Assembly (NCBI RefSeq): GCF_029894425.1 | Contig: NZ_JARXYJ010000001.1 | Location: forward strand, 3,596,001-3,660,000 | Origin: Streptomyces sp. SAI-127 | Lineage (GTDB): Bacteria; Actinomycetota; Actinomycetes; Streptomycetales; Streptomycetaceae | Direction: 5' to 3' | Length of the DNA stretch: 64,000 bases | Shown here: positions 10,094 through 17,289 of the stretch, piece by piece | Layout of the letters: each line of letters opens with the position of its first letter | Position numbering within the stretch: position 1 is the stretch's first letter | Program-made: the position numbers and the translations under genes | Notes under the pieces: model-generated | Databases searched by the model: none | What the model was told of the DNA's origin: nothing | Seen by the model: the letters and a program-made list of their open reading frames with translations, nothing else

Positions 10094-10139
10094 TTTCACA
10101 TTTTTTGCCTCTTCCGTCGGTCTCCGTTTGCCCATTCGA

Positions 10140-10169
10140 TTGGCATCTGCCGAACCCCGCACCTAGCGT
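10140..10169 (+). promoter_or_regulatory. Leaderless promoter of first ABC operon
   Basis: TTGGCA at 10140-10145 and TAGCGT at 10164-10169 are 18 bp apart. The start codon ATG at 10177 lies at the expected transcription start, and no ribosome site precedes it, so the mRNA should be leaderless. Confidence 0.6.
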
Positions 10170-10176
10170 GGTCCGC

Positions 10177-11145
10177 ATGATCGAGCTGGCGGGGCTGACG
10201 AAGCGGTACGGCGAGAAGGTGGCAGTCAACAATCTGACCTTCACCGTCAGACCGGGCATCGTCACGGGCTTCCTCGGTCCCAACGGCGCCGGCAAGTCGA
10301 CCACCATGCGCATGATGCTGGGCCTGGACCGGCCCACCGCCGGGGACGTCCGCATCGACGGCAAGCACTACGACCAGCTCAAGGACCCGCTCACGTACAT
10401 CGGCGCCCTGCTGGACGCCAAGGCCATGCACGGCGGGCGCAGCGCCTTCAACCACCTGCTGTGTCTCGCGCAGAGCAACGGCATCCCGAAGAAGCGGGTG
10501 CACGAGGTCCTCGACACGGTCGGTCTCACCGCCGTCGCGAGGAAGAAGGCCAAGGGCTTCTCGCTCGGCATGGGCCAGCGGCTCGGCATCGCGGGCGCGT
10601 TGCTCGGTGACCCACGGATCCTGATGTTCGACGAGCCGGTCAACGGGCTCGACCCCGAGGGCATCCACTGGATCCGCAATCTGATGAAGTCCCTTGCCGC
10701 GCAGGGCCGTACGGTCTTCGTCTCCTCCCATCTCATGAGCGAGATGGCGCTGACCGCCGACCACCTCGTCGTCATCGGCCAGGGACGGCTGCTCGCCGAC
10801 ACCTCCATGGCCGACTTCATCGCGCAGAACTCGCGGTCCTACGTCCGCATCCGCACCCCGCAGCGCGAGCGGCTGCTCGACGTGCTGCACGCGGCCGGGG
10901 TCACCGTCGTGGAGACCGGGAACGGCACGCTGGAGATCGACGGCAGCAAGTCCGAGTACATCGGTGAGCTGGCCGCACAGCACCAGATCGTGCTGCACGA
11001 GCTGAGCCCCCAACAGGCCTCCCTGGAGGAGGCGTTCATGCAGCTGACCGCCGAGTCGGTCGAGTACCACGCCCACAGCGACACACCCGTTGACACACCG
11101 CTGCCGCCCCAGCAGCAGTGGGGCGACGGCTGGAAGGGGAACTGA
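10177..11145 (+). CDS. ABC transporter ATP-binding protein (first pair)
   Basis: This 322-residue ATPase belongs to the ABC-2/DrrA-like class. Walker A is GPNGAGKST, the signature-equivalent region is FSLGMGQRLGIAGAL, Walker B is ILMFDEPVNGLDPEG, and SSHLMSEM carries the switch His. After residue about 220 comes the C-terminal domain common in bacitracin- and drug-type exporters. ATG at 10177 fits a leaderless transcript. The permease gene starts two bases after this stop. A closely similar ATPase gene follows at 12031, so the locus holds two tandem copies of one system. Substrate unknown. Confidence 0.9.
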   Translation: MIELAGLTKRYGEKVAVNNLTFTVRPGIVTGFLGPNGAGKSTTMRMMLGLDRPTAGDVRIDGKHYDQLKDPLTYIGALLDAKAMHGGRSAFNHLLCLAQSNGIPKKRVHEVLDTVGLTAVARKKAKGFSLGMGQRLGIAGALLGDPRILMFDEPVNGLDPEGIHWIRNLMKSLAAQGRTVFVSSHLMSEMALTADHLVVIGQGRLLADTSMADFIAQNSRSYVRIRTPQRERLLDVLHAAGVTVVETGNGTLEIDGSKSEYIGELAAQHQIVLHELSPQQASLEEAFMQLTAESVEYHAHSDTPVDTPLPPQQQWGDGWKGN

Positions 11146-11147
11146 CC

Positions 11148-11918
11148 ATGGCGGCGACCCAGGTCATCCGCTCCGAGTGGACCAAGATCCGGTCGGTGGC
11201 CTCCACGGTGTGGACGCTCTCCCTCGCCGTGGTGGTCACCATCGGACTCGGCATCCTGATCTCGGCCCTGTCGAAGAACGAGTTCGACAACATGAGCCGC
11301 GAGGACAAGCTCTCCTTCGACCCGACCTTCATCAGCTTCGCCGGGATGAGCCTCGGACAGCTCGCGATGATCGTGTTCGGGGTGCTCGTCGTCTCGAACG
11401 AGTACAGCACCGGCATGATCCGCACCTCGCTGGCCGCCGTGCCGCAGCGCGGCAGCTTCCTGGTCAGCAAGATCGCGGTCGCCACCGGGCTCTCGCTGGC
11501 CGTCGGCCTCGTCACCAGCTTCCTGACGTTCTTCCTCGGGCAGGCGATGCTCGGCTCGCACCGGGCGGAGATCGGTGACCCGGGCGTGCTCCGGGCCGTG
11601 ATCGGCGGTGGCGTCTACATGACCCTCATCGCGATGTTCTCGATGGGCGTCGCCGCGATGCTGCGCTCTCCGATGCTGTCGCTGGGCATCCTGATGCCGT
11701 TCTTCTTCCTCATCTCCAACATCCTCGGCAACGTCTCGGCCACCAAGAAGATCGGCCGGTTCCTCCCGGACCAGGCCGGCAGCAAGATCATGCAGGTGGT
11801 CACCCCGATCGACGACGACAGTCCCTACGGCCCGTGGGGCGGGCTCGGGATCATGACGCTGTGGGTGGCGGTGGCACTGATCGGCGGTTATGTCCTGTTG
11901 AAGAAGCGGGACGCGTGA
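11148..11918 (+). CDS. ABC-2 type permease (first pair)
   Basis: The 256-residue membrane protein has about six hydrophobic segments. The cytoplasmic N-terminus IRSEWTKIRSVASTVW is typical of ABC-2 permeases, as is the NEYSTGMIRTSLAAVP loop. It pairs with the ATPase encoded two bases upstream. ATG at 11148 follows GGAAGGGGAA with 6-nt spacing. It probably exports a small lipophilic compound or peptide, but the substrate cannot be read from sequence. Confidence 0.88.
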   Translation: MAATQVIRSEWTKIRSVASTVWTLSLAVVVTIGLGILISALSKNEFDNMSREDKLSFDPTFISFAGMSLGQLAMIVFGVLVVSNEYSTGMIRTSLAAVPQRGSFLVSKIAVATGLSLAVGLVTSFLTFFLGQAMLGSHRAEIGDPGVLRAVIGGGVYMTLIAMFSMGVAAMLRSPMLSLGILMPFFFLISNILGNVSATKKIGRFLPDQAGSKIMQVVTPIDDDSPYGPWGGLGIMTLWVAVALIGGYVLLKKRDA

Positions 11919-12030
11919 CGCGAAGGGCCTTTGCTTTCATTTGAGCGGAACCGTCAGCGCCCCGATAAGCTCCTAACCCTTACGGGGGGCGTGTGCCCCG
12001 CTGTCCTGAACCTTGCGATGGGTGCGGAGC

Positions 12031-13341
12031 ATGATCGAGGCAGTCGGCCTGACCAAGCGCTACGGCGACAAGACCGCTGTGTACAACCTTTCCTTCCAGG
12101 TGCGTCCCGGTGCCGTCACCGGCTTCCTGGGCCCCAACGGCTCGGGCAAGTCGACGACCATGCGGATGATCCTCGGCCTTGACAACCCCACCTCGGGGCA
12201 GGTGACGATCGGCGGCTTCCCGTATCGCAGGCTGCCCAACGCGGCCCGGCAGGTCGGTGCGCTCCTCGACGCCAAGGCCGTGCACGGCGGGCGGGCTGCC
12301 CGTAACCACCTGCTGTGCCTGGCCCAGCTGTCCGGGATCCCGGCCCGCAGGGTGGACGAGGTGCTGGGCGTGGTCGGCCTCCAGGACGTGGCCAGGAAGC
12401 GTTCCAAGGGCTTCTCCCTCGGTATGGGGCAGCGGCTCGGGATCGCGGCCGCGCTGCTCGGCGACCCCCAGGTGCTGCTGTTCGACGAGCCGGTCAACGG
12501 ACTCGACCCCGAGGGCATCCTGTGGGTGCGCAACCTGATGAAGGCGCTCGCGGCGGAGGGCCGTACGGTCTTCGTCTCCTCCCACCTCATGAGCGAGATG
12601 GCGCTGACCGCCGACCATCTCATCGTCATCGGACGCGGGCAGCTGCTCGCCGACATGAGCATCCAGGACTTCATCGCCGCGAACTCCGCGGGCTTCGCGC
12701 GGGTGCGGACGCCGGACACCGAGCCGCAGCTGCGCGAGAAGCTGTCGGCCGCGATCACGGAGGCGGGCGGGCACGTCCTGCCGGAGCAGGACGGGGCGCT
12801 GCGGGTCACGGGACTGGCCCTCCCCCGCATCAGCGACATCGCGCACGACTCGGACGTACGCCTGTGGGAACTGTCGCCGCACCAGGCCTCGCTGGAGGAG
12901 GCCTACATGCGGATGACGCAGGGCGCGGTGGACTACCGCTCGACCATCGACCAGAAGGCGGGCCTGATGCAGCCCCTGCCGCCGGGCGCACAGCCGCCCA
13001 TGCCGGTCCCGGGCCAGGGCCAGCCGGGCTGGTACGCCCCGCCGCCGCCCCAGCAGGGCGGTCAGCCGTTCGCAGGCCCCCAGGGCCAGGCACAGACGGG
13101 CCCGTACGGCGCTCCCGGCGCCGGCACGCCCAATCCATACGCCCAGGCGGGCCCCGCGGCTCCCCAGGGGCAGCCGCAGCCGCCGCTCCAGGCTCCCGCG
13201 GCCCCGCCCGCGCAGGCCCCGCCCGGAGGAGCCCTCCCGGCCGCACCCGCGCCGCAACCGCAGGCCTCCGCACAGACCTCCGCTCCAGCGCCGCAGGCCT
13301 CCGCTCCCGCCACCCCGACCAAGCCCGAGGACGTCCGATGA
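12031..13341 (+). CDS. ABC transporter ATP-binding protein with Pro/Gln-rich tail (second pair)
   Basis: Residues 1-300 repeat the architecture of the ATPase at 10177, with Walker A GPNGSGKST, FSLGMGQRLGIAAAL and LFDEPVNGLDPEG. The last 130 or so residues are a low-complexity tail rich in Pro, Gln, Ala and Gly (for example WYAPPPPQQGG). Such tails are common in Streptomyces but absent from the first copy. ATG at 12031 is used; GTG at 12022 and TTG at 12013 are in frame upstream. The permease gene overlaps the stop codon by four bases (ATGA), showing translational coupling. Confidence 0.88.
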   Translation: MIEAVGLTKRYGDKTAVYNLSFQVRPGAVTGFLGPNGSGKSTTMRMILGLDNPTSGQVTIGGFPYRRLPNAARQVGALLDAKAVHGGRAARNHLLCLAQLSGIPARRVDEVLGVVGLQDVARKRSKGFSLGMGQRLGIAAALLGDPQVLLFDEPVNGLDPEGILWVRNLMKALAAEGRTVFVSSHLMSEMALTADHLIVIGRGQLLADMSIQDFIAANSAGFARVRTPDTEPQLREKLSAAITEAGGHVLPEQDGALRVTGLALPRISDIAHDSDVRLWELSPHQASLEEAYMRMTQGAVDYRSTIDQKAGLMQPLPPGAQPPMPVPGQGQPGWYAPPPPQQGGQPFAGPQGQAQTGPYGAPGAGTPNPYAQAGPAAPQGQPQPPLQAPAAPPAQAPPGGALPAAPAPQPQASAQTSAPAPQASAPATPTKPEDVR

Positions 13342-14216
13342 GCACCCCGCAGCCCTCGATGCCGCAGGCCCAGGCCGCCGTGTCGAACCGGCAGGCGACG
13401 GGTGGGCCGTCGTACCCCGGTTACACCTCGCCGATTCCCGTCGTGCGCACCCATCTCGGGAACGCCATCGCGTCGGAGTGGACGAAGATCCGGTCGGTGC
13501 GGTCGACGATCTGGACGCTGGGCGTGTTCGTGCTGCTCGTGATCGGGATCGGGCTGGGTGTCGCCGCGCTGGTCGCGGCCAACGCCTCGACGGAGAGCAT
13601 GCGGGACCAGAACCCGCTGTCGTTCGGCTTCTTCGGGGTGCTGCTCGGCAGCATGTGCGTCATCACGCTCGGTGTGCTGACGACGGCCTCGGAGTACGGC
13701 ACCGGAATGATCCGTACGACGATGGTCGCCTGCCCCTCCCGCGGTCGCGTGCTCACGGCGAAGGCGGTCGTGTTCTTCGCCGTCGCCTTCGTGACCACCC
13801 TCGTCTCGGTCCTGCTGGTCGCCCTGGCGGACGTGGCCCTGCTGGACGGAGCCCAAACGCCGACCGGCCAGGAGTGGCTGAAGGGCACCTTCGGCATCTC
13901 GCTGTACATCGCCCTGCTCGGCCTGTTCTCGCTGATCATCGGCTCGATCATCCGGCACTCGGCGGGCGCGATCACCATCATGATCGGTCTCGTGCTGGCG
14001 CCGCTGGTCATCGCGCTGTTCATGTTCTCGCAGTCCCTCGAGGGCCTGCGCCAGGCGCTGTTCGAGTACTCCATCCCGAACCAGCTCAGCGTGTTCTACT
14101 CCAACTCCCTCACCGACTCCGGCCCCTCGGGCTGGGACCCGCTGTGGATCATCGTCGGTGTGACGGCCGCGGCGTTCGCCTGCGCCTTCGCCCTGCTGGA
14201 GAACCGGGACGTCTGA
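13338..14216 (+). CDS. ABC-2 type permease (second pair)
   Basis: The 292-residue permease has a Pro/Gln-rich cytoplasmic N-terminus of about 45 residues, then IASEWTKIRSVRSTIW, about six membrane segments and a TASEYGTGMIRTTM loop, which parallels the permease at 11148. The start overlaps the stop of its ATPase gene (ATGA at 13338). The extra N-terminal region and the ATPase tail are both low-complexity, so they may have arisen together. Substrate unknown. Confidence 0.88.
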   Translation: MSTPQPSMPQAQAAVSNRQATGGPSYPGYTSPIPVVRTHLGNAIASEWTKIRSVRSTIWTLGVFVLLVIGIGLGVAALVAANASTESMRDQNPLSFGFFGVLLGSMCVITLGVLTTASEYGTGMIRTTMVACPSRGRVLTAKAVVFFAVAFVTTLVSVLLVALADVALLDGAQTPTGQEWLKGTFGISLYIALLGLFSLIIGSIIRHSAGAITIMIGLVLAPLVIALFMFSQSLEGLRQALFEYSIPNQLSVFYSNSLTDSGPSGWDPLWIIVGVTAAAFACAFALLENRDV

Positions 14217-14220
14217 TCCC

Positions 14221-14562
14221 CTAGAACCTCGGCGCGTTACGGGACCGCTGCACCCGCGTGGTGCGGCGGTCCCGTGCGTTCCAGCACGCCTTGTGCCAGT
14301 GTCTGCGCTCGTCGACACCCGAGTGGTCCGGCCAGGCCACGACGTGCGGGACACCGTCCGGGATCATCTGGTCGCAGCCCGGACAGCGGTACGTCTTGCC
14401 CTGCGCGCTCGCCCCTGCCACATGCCTGATGTTCCAGTCCTCGCCCTGCCAGTGCGTCGAGGACTGGAAGCCGCCGTAGCGGCCGGAACGGTCGTCCTCG
14501 GCACTCCGGCCGGCCGAGTCCGACGAACCGGAACCCTTGGGTCGGTTGCGACGCGGGGACAC
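14221..14562 (-). CDS. Small conserved zinc-ribbon-like protein
   Basis: A 113-residue basic protein (117 with the upstream GTG at 14574). It contains YRCPGCDQMI, a following His-rich stretch, and HWHKACWN, a likely zinc-binding arrangement of Cys and His. Relatives in Streptomyces are often labelled ATP/GTP-binding protein, but I see no P-loop and would not infer nucleotide binding. GTG at 14562 is preferred because AGGTG precedes it at about 4 nt. It converges with the ABC permease gene, with only four bases between stops. Function unknown. Confidence 0.7.
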   Translation of the reverse strand: MSPRRNRPKGSGSSDSAGRSAEDDRSGRYGGFQSSTHWQGEDWNIRHVAGASAQGKTYRCPGCDQMIPDGVPHVVAWPDHSGVDERRHWHKACWNARDRRTTRVQRSRNAPRF

Positions 14563-14785
14563 AGGACACCTCACGGGGCTATACAGGAAGCAGGGACCGT
14601 GTCCAGCCTACGCGGCACGAGGCGGGGTACGCGTAGGGCACCAACCCCCACAAGTGCCCCTCCGGGGCGACCCATTCTGCAGACAATCGGCAAATCTCTC
14701 CGCCAGGCCGTGTCCTCGGCACGTGTCAGACGGTTATGCCGGGTGGGGGAGCTCCGTGTCGGAGCCAAGGAAGCAGGAAAAGCAC

Positions 14786-15814
14786 ATGCACGTTGGAAGT
14801 TTCGTGTTGGCGGCCCAGTTCCCGGGGCAGGGCCAGGGGGAGGCGCTGCACCGCGCGGTCCGCTCGGCCGAGGTCGCGGAGGAGGCTGGACTCGACGCCG
14901 TCTGGCTGGCAGAACACCACTTCGTGCCGTACGGCACCTGCCCGTCGGCGATCACCCTGGCGGCCTTACTGCTGGGCCGCACCCGCCGTATCCGCGTCGG
15001 CACCGCCGTGAGCGTGCTGCCCACGGCCCACCCCGTCGCCCTCGGCGAACAGGCCGCGCTGCTGCACATGACGAGCGGCGGGCGCTTCTCGCTGGGCGTG
15101 GGGCGCGGCGGTCCGTGGGTCGACCTGGAGGTGTTCGGGTCGGGTCTTCAGGCGTACGAGGAGGGGTTCCCGGAATCACTCGATCTGCTGGTCCGCTGGC
15201 TGCGCGAACCCTCCGTCGGAGCCGACGGCGAGCGTTTCCGCTTCCGTGAAGTGCCCGTCGTACCGAGGCCGTCGGAATCACTGACGGAAGCGGAGGGTCC
15301 CGAGGTGATCGTCGCCTGCACCTCCCCGGCGAGTGTCCGGCTGGCAGCCGAGCGCGGGCTGCCGATGCTGCTCGGGATGCATGTCGGGGACGAGGAGAAG
15401 GCGGAGATGGTCGCCCTGTGGCGCAGGCAGGCGCGTGCCGCCGGACACGCGCCGGAGAAGGTCCTGGACGCGCCCCATGTCTCGGCCGGCGTCTGCCAGA
15501 TCGCGGACCGGCGCACGGACGCGGTGGAGGCCCTGGTGAAGGCGATGCCGGGCTGGCTCAGGCAGGGGCTCGGCGCCCATGTCACGGTCGACGGCCGCCC
15601 ACGGCAGATGCGCGATCCGGTGGCGTACACCGAACTGCTCTGCGGGCTGCACCCGGTGGGGACCCCGCGGCTGTGCGCCGACCGCCTCGCGGCGACCAGC
15701 GAACGGACGGGTGTCTCCCGCTTCGCCCTGCTCGTCGAGGGTTCGGGAGATCTGGCGGCCACCGAGGAGAACGTACGGCGGCTGGGTGCGGAAGTGCTGC
15801 CGCATCTGACCTGA
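14786..15814 (+). CDS. LLM-class F420/flavin-dependent monooxygenase, with a TTA codon
   Basis: The 342-residue protein has the luciferase-like TIM-barrel pattern: GSFVLAAQFPGQ near the start, AEHHFVPYG, LGRTRRIRVGTAVSVLP and SGGRFSLGVGRGG. These enzymes use reduced FMN or F420 to oxidise or reduce small substrates. ATG at 14786 follows AGGAAA at 5 nt. Codon 61 (14966-14968) is TTA, the rare leucine codon read by the bldA tRNA in Streptomyces, so full translation probably depends on development. The substrate is unknown. It converges on an SCO5389-family gene. Confidence 0.88.
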   Translation: MHVGSFVLAAQFPGQGQGEALHRAVRSAEVAEEAGLDAVWLAEHHFVPYGTCPSAITLAALLLGRTRRIRVGTAVSVLPTAHPVALGEQAALLHMTSGGRFSLGVGRGGPWVDLEVFGSGLQAYEEGFPESLDLLVRWLREPSVGADGERFRFREVPVVPRPSESLTEAEGPEVIVACTSPASVRLAAERGLPMLLGMHVGDEEKAEMVALWRRQARAAGHAPEKVLDAPHVSAGVCQIADRRTDAVEALVKAMPGWLRQGLGAHVTVDGRPRQMRDPVAYTELLCGLHPVGTPRLCADRLAATSERTGVSRFALLVEGSGDLAATEENVRRLGAEVLPHLT

Positions 15815-15900
15815 AACGGAACTGCCTTGCCCGGCGGGAGCTTGCCGCCCCGGTACTGATGCACCTCCCGCGTACGGAGCGGCAAGCAAGCGGCGCCGCG

Positions 15901-16293
15901 TCAGCAGTCCCGGAACTCCGGAGACTGGTTCAGCAGCTGACTGCGCACCGAGGTGAAGCGGACCAGCGTCTCGTCGACCGAGGAGTCCAACGGGAACACC
16001 GCCACCCGGTGGCAGTTCTGGAAGGCCAGCCGCACACCGAAGTGCCGCTGCAGCGCGCCGCGTATCGCGTCACTCGCAAGCGCACGCAGCAGCTGACCGC
16101 GTGCCTGCTCGTCCGGCGGAGGCGTCTGGTTGTCGGCGAAGTTGCCGCCGTCGACCTTCAGCTGGGCCACCAGGGAGCTGATCATCTCCCATGCGTAGGG
16201 CAGGGAGGTCCGGACGCAGTCGACGAATTCCGCTTCGTCGACCTCGCCTCGCTCGGCCTTCTCGAGTAGGGCCGGTGAGACGTCGAGCGACAT
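15901..16293 (-). CDS. SCO5389 family protein
   Basis: A 130-residue acidic protein with VSPALLEKAERGEVDEAEFV at its start and a middle segment PYAWEMISSLVAQLK. It matches what I recall as the SCO5389 family, conserved in Streptomyces next to nucS and of unknown function. ATG at 16293 has GGAG 6 nt upstream. There are no membrane segments or signal peptide. It is divergent from nucS, so the 255-bp region between them should contain both promoters. Confidence 0.75.
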   Translation of the reverse strand: MSLDVSPALLEKAERGEVDEAEFVDCVRTSLPYAWEMISSLVAQLKVDGGNFADNQTPPPDEQARGQLLRALASDAIRGALQRHFGVRLAFQNCHRVAVFPLDSSVDETLVRFTSVRSQLLNQSPEFRDC

Positions 16294-16548
16294 GGGTTCT
16301 CCTCTCGCACCCCCGATTTCTCAGGGGTTGCCGGACAGATGAGGGAGTTCGCGCTGCCGGACACGCTCAGTACACGCCTCGCGACCTCCCGTTTACTACG
16401 GTAGGCAACGGGCGGTGACGGCACCAGGAGAATGCGAACAAAGAGCACTCCCAACAGGCCCACAATCGGCCACAAGTGAACAGGGTTTCTCCACAGCCTT
16501 ACGGGCCGAATCGCGTGGACATGCGCCCGTCGAGTAGCGTTGCCGACC

Positions 16549-17220
16549 ATGCGTCTCGTCATTGCCCGGTGTTCCGTCGACTACGCGGGCCGGCTCACCG
16601 CCCACCTGCCCTCGGCCCCCCGTCTGATCCTGGTGAAGGCGGACGGCAGCGTCTCCATCCACGCCGACGACCGGGCCTACAAGCCCCTGAACTGGATGTC
16701 GCCGCCCTGCACGTTGAAGGAGGGGACCGGCGACGAGGAAGGCGTCTGGACCGTCATCAACAAGGCGGGCGAGAAGCTCATCATCACGATGGAGGAAGTT
16801 CTCCACGACTCCTCGCACGAACTCGGCGTGGATCCTGGCCTGATCAAGGACGGCGTGGAAGCACACCTTCAGGAACTGCTCGCCGACCGCATCGAAACGC
16901 TCGGCGACGGCTACACCCTGATCCGCCGCGAGTACATGACGGCCATCGGTCCGGTCGACATCCTCTGCCGGGACGCCGAAGGCCAGACGGTCGCGGTGGA
17001 GATCAAGCGGCGCGGCGAGATCGACGGCGTCGAGCAACTCACCCGCTACCTCGACCTGTTGAACCGGGACCCCCATCTCGCCCCGGTCCGCGGCATCTTC
17101 GCCGCCCAGGAGATCAAGCCCCAGGCCCGTGTCCTCGCGACCGACCGCGGTATCGGCTGCCACGTCATGGACTACGACGCGCTGCGGGGCATCGAGGACG
17201 ACAAGCTGCGGCTGTTCTGA
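16549..17220 (+). CDS. nucS: Mismatch-specific endonuclease NucS (EndoMS)
   Basis: The 223-residue protein is the actinobacterial mismatch repair nuclease that cleaves both strands at mismatches and works with the beta clamp. Its nuclease core has D137 (GPVDILC), E151 and K153 (AVEIKRR) and QLTRYLDLL, a RecB-like PD-(D/E)XK site. The N-terminal half is the DNA-binding domain. ATG at 16549 lies 8 nt after TAGCGT (16535-16540), a -10-like box, so the mRNA is probably leaderless, although the -35 is poor. A strong terminator follows at 17240. Confidence 0.94.
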   Translation: MRLVIARCSVDYAGRLTAHLPSAPRLILVKADGSVSIHADDRAYKPLNWMSPPCTLKEGTGDEEGVWTVINKAGEKLIITMEEVLHDSSHELGVDPGLIKDGVEAHLQELLADRIETLGDGYTLIRREYMTAIGPVDILCRDAEGQTVAVEIKRRGEIDGVEQLTRYLDLLNRDPHLAPVRGIFAAQEIKPQARVLATDRGIGCHVMDYDALRGIEDDKLRLF

Positions 17221-17239
17221 CAGCGCTTCTACGACGACG

Positions 17240-17270
17240 AGGGCCGGGTCCGCTTCTTGGACCCGGCCCT
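17240..17270. terminator. Bidirectional terminator after nucS
   Basis: AGGGCCGGGTCC at 17240-17251 pairs with GGACCCGGCCCT at 17259-17270 across a 7-base loop, between two convergent genes. Confidence 0.85.
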
Positions 17271-17289
17271 CTGGTGTCACGCGGTGTCT

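Larger units (their letters stand above)
9852..10176. other. Gene-free stretch between filP and ABC operon
   Basis: These 325 bases contain the filP terminator, about 170 bases (9911-10080) with no feature I can support, an AT-richer patch at 10080-10120 carrying a 12-bp palindrome, and the promoter of the following ABC gene. Confidence 0.6.
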
